Below are positions 1 to 9,218 of a DNA stretch of 64,000 nucleotides, one piece after another. The stretch lies in the NCBI GenBank assembly GCA_029204225.1, contig CM055096.1, forward strand, positions 61,052,957 through 61,116,956, written 5' to 3'. Numbering within the stretch: the stretch's first letter is position 1; each line of letters starts with the position of its first letter. The translations under genes were made by a program, and so were the position numbers. Under the pieces are notes generated by a model. The model ran no database searches. It was given only the letters and a program-made list of their open reading frames with translations, and was not told where the DNA came from. Origin of the DNA: Diphasiastrum complanatum (Eukaryota; Streptophyta; Lycopodiopsida; Lycopodiales; Lycopodiaceae).

Positions 1-21
1 AAGGATCCTAAAAGATCACTC

Positions 22-873
22 TTGATTATTGTTTCGGGAACGATGCATGCTGGCTTATTCATTATGGATACCTATGAGCGACGAATTCCCTCTACATGTC
101 TTGTTGCTTCTACATCACAATCATTGGAGTTGGCTGAATTGTGGCACGCAAGGTTTGGGCACCTCAACTTTGCAAGTTTGAAGAAGACATTTAATATGAT
201 AGAAGACATTCTTACTATTGAGCAGTCGAAAGGGCATGTATGCGAGGGGTGCATACAAAGAAAACCTTTTCCAATTGATGGAACTATAAGGGTTCTTGAT
301 AAATTTGATTTGGTTCATAGTGATGTTTGTGGTCCAATGAGGACCGAATCCATTGGAAAGTGCATCTATCTTGTGACTTTTATTGATGACTTTTCCCGTT
401 TTACATGGATCTATCCTATGAAGGCTGAATCGGAAGTTTTTCAACGTTTCAAAGATTTTCTAGCAATGGTGGAAAATCAGTTTGGGCATTCTTTGAAGAC
501 CCTACGCACCGATCGAGAAGGGGAGTACATTAAGAATACGTTCGGTGCATTTCTTCGAGAAAAGGGACTTCTACATCAAATGACAACTCCCTATACGCCT
601 CAACAAAATGGTGTTGCCGAGCAAAAGAATCGCACACTCATGGAGATGGCCCGTTGCATGCTCAAAGCAAAGGGGTTGTCTCACAAGTTTCGGGCTGAAG
701 CGGTTATAACGGCAGCATACATAAGCAATCGTTGTCCTACTAACGCATTGAAAGTATTAACTCCTTATGAAGTTTGGTATGGAAAGAAGCCTACAATCTC
801 TCACTTTCGCATTTTTGGTGGTACGGCTTATGCTTTTGTTCCGGATAAACTTCGTACAAAGCTTGAAGATTAA
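22..873 (+). pseudogene. copia GAG-pre-integrase and integrase region
   Basis: This domain joins retrotransposon cDNA to host DNA. Residues about 38-80 form the GAG-pre-integrase zinc region, with LWHARFGHL followed by CEGC. The integrase core follows, with the first catalytic Asp in VHSDVCGP, the second in LRTDREGEY and the Glu in NGVAEQKNRTL. All three catalytic residues are still present. The normal family glycine after the second Asp is replaced by Glu, and the usual Arg of AERKNRT is Gln. The frame closes at a TAA (871-873), but the next codons read GVKCIFVGYSSESKGY, the normal continuation, so the stop is a nonsense mutation rather than the true end. Confidence 0.9.
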
Positions 874-1531
874 GGAGTTAAATGCATTTTTGTTGGCTAT
901 AGTAGTGAAAGCAAAGGCTATAGGCTGTTCAATTTGAGCACTAATAAGATTATTGTTAGTCGTGATGTGCATTTTGATGAAAAGAATTCATTGGATGTGG
1001 CCCCAACTCATATCTTGAAGGGGGACAGCCCACATAGTGTGAATGTTGAAGTTGTTCCAGATTTGGTACCATCTTCTATTGTTGGAGATAAGGGGCAGCA
1101 ATCATCCAGTTTCGACCTGCCCAACACCTCATCAAGTTTAGAGCCTAATTGTTGCTCAAAATCAGCCTGCAGGAACTGTTGGACAGCAAGGACCAGTTTT
1201 GGAAGATCTTGGACAGCCAAGTGCGGTGTCGGAAGATCTTGGACAGCAAATTGTAAGAAGAGACATGGCTGTTGGACAGCCCAAAACAGTCCCACGGTGG
1301 CTGTTGTCGACTTTGCGGGACAGCAAAGTAAGTTCATTTTATGATGGAAAGACACGTGCCTCTACAAAATCAGTGGACTATGCTGATTTTTCAGATTTTG
1401 CTCTTACATCTCATGGAGATGTTGCAGAAGAACCTGTTTTCTATGAGCACGCCAAGGGAGTAAAATGTTGGGAGGATGCAATGCAAGATGAGTATGACTC
1501 ACTTATGAAGAACAGATTTGGGTTCTTGTAG
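874..1531 (+). pseudogene. copia linker between integrase and reverse transcriptase
   Basis: This stretch continues the copia polyprotein after the ochre stop, with the conserved VGYSSESKGYRLFN segment and a VSRDVHFDE motif. It then enters a low-complexity linker in which the DNA word TTGGACAGC recurs roughly every 30 bp between about 1175 and 1320. A frame change follows, and the last part carries EHAKGVKCWEDAMQDEYDSL, the conserved lead-in to the reverse transcriptase. The repeat-rich linker probably tolerated expansion and also received the frameshift. Confidence 0.75.
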
Positions 1532-1565
1532 ATCTTCCTCATGGGAAGAAGGCAATTGGTTCTAA

Positions 1566-2534
1566 ATGGGTACCATTGAAAGGTACAAGGCAAGGCTCGT
1601 TGCCAAAGGCTATGCTCAGCAAAAGGGGATTGATTATGAGGACACTTTTTCTCTTACTGCGCGGATGACTACCGTGAGGGTAGTAACCTCTTCGGCTGCC
1701 CACTTTGGTTGGCGTTTGCGGCAACTTGACATAAAGACAGCATTCCTCAATGGTGATCTCAATGAGGAAGTGTACCTTCAACAACCTGCTGGTTTTTTGG
1801 TTGAAGACCAAGAAGATAAAGTTTGTCTTCTCAAGAAGGCACTTTATGGACTGAAGCAAGCTCCGAGGATGTGGTATCAAAAGATACATGCCTACTTTTG
1901 TGATCGAGGGTTTACTAATAGTCCTAGCGAATCTACTCTTTATGTCAAGCATACTTCAGATTATATCATCATTATTTTGCTTTATGTTGATGATATTATT
2001 ATTTCGGGAAGTAATGAGCAGCAAATTGATGCCGTAATACTTGATCTTGGTATGGTTTTTGAAACCTCAGATTTAGGCCTATTGCGCTTTTATCTTGGTC
2101 TTGAATTTGTACAAGAAGGTGCTGGAATTTTCATCTCTCAAGAACGCTACATTGGGCAGATTTTGAAGCGGTTCAAGATGGAAGATTGCAAGCCGGTTGC
2201 TACACCTATGGAGACAGGTCTGAAATTAAGTAGTCAAGGTGATGGTGAATCATTTGACACTACTTTATATTGTCAAGCTATTGGCTGTCTCATTTACCTA
2301 TGTAATTCAAGACCGGACATTTCTTATAGTGTCTCACTCATGAGTCAATTCATGCATGCCCCGATGACATCACATTGGAAAGCGTTGAAGAGGATCTTTC
2401 GATATCTTCAAGGAACAAGAAGTCATGGACTGGTTTTTCCTGCTTGTGATGATGCATGTTTGGTTGGTTTTAGTGACTCGGATTGGGGTGGAGATCAAGA
2501 CACTAGACGCTCTACATTGCTTTTTTTATGGTAA
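1566..2534 (+). pseudogene. copia reverse transcriptase
   Basis: RNA-directed DNA polymerase of the copia pol. Visible are RYKARLVAKGYAQ, the first catalytic Asp in QLDIKTAFLNGDL, the KALYGLKQAPRMWY segment, and the active-site box YVDD at 1983-1994. The thumb and connection follow (KRFKMEDCKPVATPME) and lead into RNase H at FSDSDWGGD. The true frame begins upstream of this Met: the conserved lead-in KAIGSKWV is visible just before 1566 in a neighbouring frame. The catalytic boxes are intact, so decay is by frameshifts, not loss of the core. Confidence 0.92.
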
Positions 2535-2934
2535 TTCTGCAATTTCGTGGTCAAGTAAAAAGCAGCCCACTGTTGCTACTTCTTCTAGTGAGGCAGAATA
2601 TAGAGCGATATTTTCAGCCACGACAGAGTGTTTATGGCTGAGAAGACTACTTGTTGACATGAAGTTTGGCGAGCCCTCAGCCACTCTTATCTTGAGTGAT
2701 AGTCAAAGTGCTATTGCCATTGCACGGAATCCTGTTTTTCATGCGAGGACGAAGCACATCGAGATCCATTATCACTTTGTTCGGGAGAGACTTCATGATG
2801 GCGACATTTTATTTGAATATTGTCCTACGGAGGATAATATTGCGGACCTCTTCACTAAGGCGTTGCCTAGAGTCAGATTTGAAGCTTTATGCAAAGCTTT
2901 AAATTTGACACCACGTGTTGGTTTTGTTACATAG
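2527..2934 (+). pseudogene. copia RNase H domain, frame-shifted from RT
   Basis: This frame resumes the polyprotein after a small deletion near 2515-2530, where the conserved RRST...GNSAISWSSK segment is broken. Catalytic positions are the Glu in SSSEAEYRA and the Asp in LSDSQSAIAIA. The typical C-terminus HIEIHYHFVRERL ... NIADLFTKALP is present and ends at a TAG at 2932-2934. The partner Asp lies in FSDSDW in the preceding frame. Confidence 0.9.
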
Positions 2935-2971
2935 TGAAGATTTCAATTTTTGCATTGTCATTTAAGGAGGG

Positions 2972-3411
2972 TGATAGAAATAAATGACTATGCTGAAGTT
3001 AATCCACAGGTTACTTTGACCCAAAAGGTCGAGATTTGTGTAACCATGGGTATTTAGTTATTTAGGCCATCTTAAGTTTGTCTTAAGTTCAGTTGGACCC
3101 AATTTTGGTCATGTACTGACTCGTGGGTCCTTAGGGGTCTAATTTTGTTTAGGGGCCCTATCTTGACTTTTGGGGTTGCCCTACATTTAGTAAGTGGTTA
3201 ACCTTAGGGTTTGGTGGCACTTGGTCACATCCAGGTAGAGTACTTAGATGCTCATTGTGTATTCCATTTTATACAGTTTGGCTCTCCATTGCTCTTGTTG
3301 TTGTTTTCTCTCTCTCTCTCTTAGAGTTGGGCGCCCAGCCTCTTCTCTCTTGTTTCTTGTGGAGATTGATTAATAACTAGATCTTGGTGACTTGTCTCTT
3401 GCTTTCCTACA
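2972..3411 (+). repeat. Probable 3' LTR of the copia element
   Basis: A purine-rich run, TTTAAGGAGGG at 2961-2971, ends directly before TGATAG. This is the usual polypurine tract to LTR junction of copia elements and lies just downstream of the RNase H stop. The right end is set near a CTACA at about 3411 and is uncertain, because no second copy is available for alignment. Confidence 0.5.
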
Positions 3412-3635
3412 TCCCACACTAGCGTCAGCCGCTTGTTTGCGCTCAAACTGAAATGATTCTATCCCTCGCCCTAATCTCGTGCGTTTTTTGGCACTTGCTA
3501 TGATTTTACTAGAATCAATGTGACATGTGCTCAGATGTGTTGAGCTTTGTTTTAGGCTGGTAATGTTTTTCAATGCAGTGTGTTTTACGGTTGCCTGCTT
3601 ATTTTTGTTTGCAGGTTTGATCTCGTGTCGACACG

Positions 3636-3863
3636 ATGCCGGTGCGGGGCCGAGGCCTTTGGGGCGAGGTTGAGCTTACCGAGGGGGATGTGGCTACATA
3701 CCATGGCACAGGAGTGCGCAGATGGAGATGCTTGCATTGTGGTGGTCTCTTCACAGGATCACTTACCAGGGTTAGGGCCCGATGGTGCATCACAGGTTTC
3801 CGGACAGGGACAGGGACAAGGAGCAGGAGCAGCTGCAGGTTCACAGGCAAGGCTCACAGGTAG
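3636..3863 (+). pseudogene. BED-type zinc finger of the hAT transposase
   Basis: DNA-binding N-terminus. The segment reads RWRCLHCGGLFTGSLTRVRA, a Cys-X2-Cys pair followed by the hydrophobic and basic spacing of BED fingers. The His pair that should follow is lost by a frame change around 3770. An acceptor-like cag immediately upstream (3613-3615) suggests that the finger sat in a coding exon after a 5' untranslated exon. The downstream low-complexity Gly/Gln/Ala region to 4410 keeps an open frame but has no recognisable domain. Confidence 0.6.
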
Positions 3864-4861
3864 GCTGGCACGGCCTACTATGGGTGTAGAGGCTAGTGCA
3901 GCACGTTTTGGGCAGGGTTTAGGTGCAGTGCATGGTCCAGGCGAGGCCACTCCAGTTCCACCCGCAGCAGCAGGGCTTAGTTCAGAGGGGAGAGCGTCAC
4001 ATGAGCAGGTTGGATCAGCGGCAGCAGGTCCTTCTCGTCCCTCCTCTTCTTCGGCAACAGATGTTGGACATGCTTCGACAGGTCCTCCCAAAGAGAGTGA
4101 TACACCCACAGATCAGCCATCCATTCGCGTGTTAGACCACGAGCGCCATATACACAACAGAGAGAGGTTAGGCCCAGACAGCAGACCCTTGATCGATGCG
4201 GGTGGCAGAGAGAGCAGCATGCCTAGTGCACTCGACTTGCTGGCCAGTTCTTTTACGAGTGCGGCAATCCTTTTGTTGTTGCTGACACTTGGGTGTTCAG
4301 GGAGTTTTGCGCACAGGTGGCAGCCGTGGATGCTACATGGACACCTCCTAGACGAGAGGTATTGCGAGGCAGGATGCTTCGTCAGGAGGAGGAGACCATC
4401 ACGCGGGAGCTGAGTTCCATTCGCTCAGCTTCGCAGATGTAAATACTTTGTTTCCATAATTGCAAGAATCAATTCCATTCAGAATTGCAATAATCAATTT
4501 TTATTCAGAATTACAAAAATCAATTTCATCAGCGACAGCATCTTGCAATTCATCTCCTCTTACATGATTTTCATCATCACTCTCACTTTCAAAAATTATT
4601 TCATCATCCTGACTATTAGAATTTCTATTCTCAACATGTATGGAAGTGGGTGCTTCAAGTATGGTTTGACGATTTATTACATCTCTAGGTAGCTCAATCT
4701 CATAGTTAAAATGATGGTTTTCCATTTCATTCTCAACATTTGCACCCTCAAATACTCGTCATGAAAATGGTTCAACTTGAGCTACAAACCACCATATCTT
4801 ATTTAGTCATTGCATGCATTTAGGGTTTACTCGTGGCGCAATTTTTGCATGTGGCTAATGG

Positions 4862-5224
4862 GTGTTTTGTGGCAGGCATGGATGCACGATATTGAGTGAT
4901 GGATGGTGGACCGACATTCGTCGGCGATCCGTCATCAATGTCTTGGTTTCTTGCCCGCTTGGCACAGTATTCCTACGTGGCGTGGATGCCACTCGAGGTG
5001 GTGACGCCATCATAGCCGATTTCATACGGGAGGTTATTAGAGATGTTATTGTTGACATTGGGGTGGAGCATGTGGTTCAGGTTTTCACGGACAATGCTTC
5101 GAACTACAAGCAGATGGGAGAGATTATGACGAGGGAGCACCCCAGCATTGTGTGGACACCCTGTGCTACACATTGCATAGACTTGCTCATCCATGACCTG
5201 TGTACACTTCCATGGATCAGAGAG
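4862..5224 (+). pseudogene. DUF659 region of the hAT transposase
   Basis: DUF659 forms the N-terminal part of the RNase H-like catalytic fold of plant hAT transposases. Here it reads GCTILSDGWWTDIRRRSVIN, then FTDNASNYKQMG and TPCATHCIDLLIHDL, with the catalytic Asp in LSDGW and a second acidic residue in FTDNAS. The exon ends with IRE followed by a GTATTG splice donor at 5225. It is open across its length. Confidence 0.85.
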
Positions 5225-5315
5225 GTATTGGTTTCTCCATTTGCTATGCTATCTTGATTGACGCCTGCTCCATGCTGCTAAACACATCTCAACTACTGTC
5301 TAAACTTTTTACTGG

Positions 5316-5735
5316 ATGTCTGTGCTGCAAATCACTTCTACGGCCATGCGCCTGGTCACTTTTGTTACCAGGAAGAGGCGTGTGTTGGCCCTATTCCACG
5401 CCTTCTCGCACCTAAACCTGAAGAAGCCAACACCCACACGCTTTGCGCTTTACTTCTTGGTGCTAGAGCGATTGACAAAGGTGAAGGACGAACTGCGGCG
5501 GATGGTTTCCAGCAAGACCTTCCGAGAGTTCATGGATGTCCCACATGCGGCGTTTTTCCGGTCCACTGTGTTCGGTGATGAGTTCTGGACACATGCTAAG
5601 GAGATTGTTGCGGTCCTTCTACCCATTTTCAGAGTGCTACACCTGGTAGACCGTGAGGGGTGCACTCTCGATCTCATTTATGAGTTCATGGACTGCAGCG
5701 AGGGAATTCTGACGTCAGGCTTGGACGAGCACAGG
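5316..5735 (+). pseudogene. hAT transposase central region
   Basis: This exon carries the central hAT pattern: TAMRLVTFVTRKRRVLALF, then KKPTPTRFALYFLVLERL, then a helical insertion with FGDEFWTHAKEIVAVLLPIF and LHLVDREGCTLDLIYEFMD. It ends at DEHR with an AG/GTATGA donor near 5735. The reading resumes after an acceptor near 5832 with RHESSHI. No stop interrupts this exon. Confidence 0.8.
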
Positions 5736-5832
5736 TATGACTCTTCAGTGTCTAGTTTGTTGTTTCTCACTCAAGTCTGATACGTTTCTTTTATGCTATG
5801 GTTACCTGATTGTTGTAATTTGTCTGCTACAG

Positions 5833-6480
5833 GAGGCACGAGAGCTCGCATATCTAGGAGGCCAAATGGGACTACTTCCACCAACCCATCCACGCCGTAG
5901 CCCACATATTGCACCCCTTGTGGCACGAGACTCGGGATCGGGACGATCAGGAGCTGCACCGGGGATGGGTGGAGTACACGGAGCGCGTATGTCCTAGACC
6001 AGGTATGTGTGATAAATTGCTTGGTAGCCTAAATACTGCAGTAGTTATTGTAGTGTGCTCATTGCTAGTGTGTGAATTTGAGGGGACTTACACATGCCTA
6101 GGTTTTTTCTTCTGCCAACAGGTCCAATGCTCGCTAAAATTGCACGCCAGCTGCTCATCTTTGAGCGCTACTAGTTTCCTTTCGATGGAGAGCAGAGTCG
6201 GCGGAGGGAGGATCAGCTGAGGCCCGTTACATGGGGGGGCTACCACGGGCGCAGCACAGGTGACCTACGGCGACTGGCCGAGAGAGTTCTTGCACAGGAC
6301 TGTTTAGCAGGAGCTTGCGAGCGGAATTGGAGCACCTAAGCCTTGTATCACACGCAGAAGAGGAACAAGTTATCCATCGAGCAGTGTAGGCGGTTGGTGT
6401 TTGTGAACACCAACGGCCATATGCTGAGGCACACACGAGGAGGGGGCCAGATGCTCGAGGTGAATCACATCATTACCCCC
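5833..6480 (+). pseudogene. hAT C-terminal dimerization domain
   Basis: After the acceptor near 5832 the frame reads a TAG-interrupted segment with AKWDYFHQPIHAVAHILHP, then a short intron (about 6003-6120). The conserved dimerization block follows: CLAGACERNWST, a TAA at the next codon, then ALYHTQKRNKLSIEQCRRLV. The ERNWST...HTKKRN pattern is the hallmark of hAT transposases and is needed for multimerisation. The stop codons show the copy is dead. Confidence 0.85.
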
Positions 6481-6766
6481 CGTTTCCTGCTATGCTTTGA
6501 TGAATTGAATTGATTTCGAATTATGCAATGAATTGCAAAATACCTGCCTGACAACAACGTATTGTTTTTGGTTGCAAGTGAACCCTAACACTTGCTTGGT
6601 GGATTTGGCAGCTGCTGCTCCTCAGGCACCACCCACGCAGGAGGAGACGGATGATGAGATCTAAAGAGAGTTCTATAGACAGGCACAGGCTGACGCACGG
6701 GCTTTACGGCGTTCGAGGAGGGCAGACAGGCAGAGGGATAGGGCTGAGGAGGGGGATGATGAGGGC

Positions 6767-7345
6767 ATGGAGGGTGGAGAGGAGCTCGGGGCTAACTATC
6801 AGGAGGAGGAGGAGTGGGTTGAGGGAGATACGAAGGAGGATGAGGAGATGGGGGCGGAGGCACAGGGGGATGACCTGGTTGACCTGCTGGTGGACCCTGT
6901 TGCGGAGACAGAGGAAGAGCCAGCCATTCCTGCACGTAGGCCTAGAGGGAGAGCTAGAGGTTCTGGTAGGGGGGGGCTGAGTTCGGCTTTTGTAGACATG
7001 AGTGGAGCATCACAGGCAGCCGTCGGCCAGGCATCATCACAGTGGGTAGGGCCATCCCAGGGCGTAGGATCACAGCCACCTGACACACAGACACGTAGGG
7101 GTAGACACAGGGGTGGGGGCAGGCAGAGGGGGGCCAGGAGGGGAGAGAGGCAGAGGCAGAGGTAGAGGCAGGGGGAGGATCTAGAGCCAGAGCACGCAGC
7201 AGAGCCAGGGCCACACCACGGCATATGGCTCCTTCCAGTTTCGATTCATCTACAGACCCTTGGGATCTGCAGTCAGGCACAGATTCAGATGATGATTCCT
7301 ACCATGACTCTGACGAGTCTTACGTTCATGGAACATCATTGTACC
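6767..7345 (+). pseudogene. Acidic and RG-rich C-terminal tail of the hAT protein
   Basis: The frame from 6767 is strongly acidic (EEEEWVEGDTKEDEEMGAEA), then turns Arg/Gly-rich (RRPRGRARGSGRGG and RRGRHRGGGRQRGARR). The final part, in another frame from 7225, is Ser/Asp-rich (TDSDDDSYHDSDESYVHGTS) and ends at a TAA at 7405-7407. This order (dimerization domain, acidic stretch, RG boxes, acidic end) is consistent with one long C-terminal extension. Such a tail is not part of the core transposase and its role is unknown. Confidence 0.5.
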
Positions 7346-7423
7346 CCATTTTGGTGCCATGTGGCCCGATATTATATATTATGATGATCCTATTCACAGC
7401 AGTGTAATGATTCAGTACTGTTC

Positions 7424-7424
<1 letters not shown>

Positions 7425-7499
<75 letters not shown>

Positions 7500-7623
7500 T
7501 ATGGTTGAAAAACGATTCCATATGGTTGAAAAATGTTTCAGTACGGTTCAAGACGATGCAGTATGGTTCATAAGATTCAGCATGATTCAGCATTTTTGTT
7601 TGGTTTGTTGGATCTGAGAGACA

Positions 7624-7655
<32 letters not shown>
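7425..7655 (+). repeat. (TG)n-(AG)n compound microsatellite and a nearby (GA)n
   Basis: About 24 TG units run to 7473 and pass directly into about 13 AG units to 7499. After 120 bp a second (GA)n of about 14 units lies at 7628-7655. Between them the word ATGGTT(G/C)A(A/T)AA recurs (7501, 7523, 7541, 7562), a short degenerate repeat. Confidence 0.95.
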
Positions 7656-7661
<6 letters not shown>

Positions 7662-8718
7662 ATTTTGCAGCATTATGTTTTTTTATTAATTTTTTATATT
7701 AAAAGGAGCAATAGCGTAAACCTGGAAGTTGATGCACATAAACTAGACCATCCTGCACCCAAAATATTCGGTAAACTACACAGTAATAATGCTCTTAATG
7801 CTACCCATATTGCCCAAAAAAAACCAAAAATAAAAAATGAAATAAAAAACATTTCTGGAATGTTTTGGAATTTTTCAGAAACAAGTTTCTGAAACGCGGT
7901 GCATCTATAGAGAGCCACTAAAAAGGCCAGTCATTATGGATTCATGAGTTTGGAGTCTTGGGCTTTTTCTAGGAAAGTTCCATCTTTGCATTCTAGATCA
8001 ACCTGAGCTGTCCGCAGCCATTGATTTCATTAGTCTTCTTTGTTGGAGAATGCTTGTGAATGATTATTTTGCTGCTTTTATCAATAATTCTTGCTATATT
8101 TCATGCTAAATCTATAGGTGCGTTATTAACAACTTTTTTTTTTCCAAGCTTGAAAATGGTAAGTGCTTGGCTGATCATATTAAGCACAGCACATAAAAAA
8201 CAATATGAATCGGCTCGCATGGAGCAATGCACAAGTGCCCAAAGACGATGCAATGGCTGTACTTCCCAATCGCATGTATGTTGGATACAATAATGTAATT
8301 TCACTCTCAGTAAGCTCCCCAATCAAACACTTGAAAGCATGATTGGAGCACAGAATGAAGAACGTTTCTAGAGTCCTTAAGAATCGAGCATTTCCAACAT
8401 GTCACTTTCAAAAGTTATGATCTGGTGACAATTGTTAAATTTAAGGTCTCATATTTAGAAGTTTATGAAAAAGGCATGCACAAAATCGACATAAAGTCAT
8501 TGTAGACCGTAAATCCCTGAGAAATTTCAATCACTGCACGATTCAATGCATTTAATAAATGAACGGTAAAATCCAGCACCAAACCTTTACTCTGTTGGTT
8601 TGAACTCTTTGAAATACAGCACACCCAAATATTGACAAAATAATAGAAATGGTTTATTGATTCAGATCCTCAGTATCAATTTCCAATATCTTGCCATCCA
8701 AAGCGAGTCGTAGGTTAC
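7656..8718. other. Non-coding stretch 3' of the LPXK-like exons
   Basis: AT-rich DNA with no convincing coding exon on either strand. I looked on the minus strand for the next LPXK exon, which should begin with a GYxGGDE-type segment, and did not find it. No LTR, terminal repeat or tandem array was recognised apart from the microsatellite at its left edge. Confidence 0.6.
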
Positions 8719-9218
8719 CCGACTGAGAATGAGGGGGTTAATTCCTGCACAATGAAGGCAACGAGCAATAAATTCCACCATCGGGGTTTTACCAGTGCCA
8801 CCCCAAGTTACGTTTCCAACGCTTATCACAGGAACTGGTAACCTGCAAAATATTTGTGCGTATTACATCGTCGTCACATACACAAACAAGGGCTGGGCTG
8901 AATATTGTCTGTACTAGCATGACCAAGACGAATGGGAAAAAACGATAAAATCACATTCTGCATGGTTCAAAAAAAATCAAGAGCATTTTGCAATGCACTG
9001 GAGGGCGTATTTCCACACCTACTTTGACGCAAGATGTTGTGACGATAAAGCAGATCCCGAAAAAAGACGAAAGACTTGTACAAAGGAGTGCCTGCTGTGA
9101 GAAGCGGCAGTAGCCCCCGCTCCAACAAAGGTAGCATTGAAACTTGATCATCCTGGGTCCTGCTTATCGCCAAAACTGCTTCTCGCAATCGATGCTTTGA
9201 CCCTCTAAGCTTTTCCAT
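8719..9218 (-). pseudogene. LPXK: LPXK-like tetraacyldisaccharide 4'-kinase, first two exons only
   Basis: LpxK phosphorylates the 4' position of the lipid A disaccharide; plants carry a nuclear homologue in an organellar lipid A-like pathway. Exon 1 (9218-9019) starts at MEKLRGSKHRLREAV, the conserved plant start, and has the amphipathic N-terminal helix with FFRDLLYRHNILRQS. It ends AG/GTGTGG. Exon 2 (8842-8719) reads [15 protein letters not shown] then [14 protein letters not shown], the LpxK P-loop, and ends ILSR before a GTAACC donor. The two exons join in frame (AG plus G, Arg). No later exon was found in the next 1 kb, where hAT-flanking DNA begins, so the gene looks truncated. A remote third exon cannot be excluded. 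Confidence 0.75.

Larger units (their letters stand above)
1..3411 (+). mobile_element. Ty1/copia retrotransposon, 3' part, decayed
   Basis: The order integrase, reverse transcriptase, RNase H, purine tract and LTR is that of a Ty1/copia element read left to right. The gag, protease and 5' LTR lie outside the window. The reading frame is broken by an ochre stop at 871-873, a frame change in the linker near 1200-1350, a frame change just before the RT near 1530-1566 and another in RNase H near 2520. The copy therefore cannot make its polyprotein. The right limit is approximate because the second LTR is not in view. The hAT relic begins about 200 bp downstream. Confidence 0.9.
3636..7405 (+). 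mobile_element. hAT-family DNA transposon gene, decayed
   Basis: The order BED-like zinc finger, DUF659, central hAT transposase region and hAT dimerization domain identifies an autonomous hAT transposase gene. It contains recognisable introns with GT-AG borders, for example 5225 onward, 5735 to about 5832, and about 6003-6120. Stops interrupt the exons, for example a TAG near 5853 and a TAA near 6339. Terminal inverted repeats and the 8-bp target duplication were not located, so the element limits are those of the gene. The region is clearly more GC-rich than its surroundings. Confidence 0.8.

Noticed and set aside
8719-9218. Bacterial contamination or recent transfer as source of the LpxK-like sequence
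   Set aside because: Two exons joined by an intron with plant-like splice sites and the plant MEKLR start point to an ordinary nuclear plant gene.
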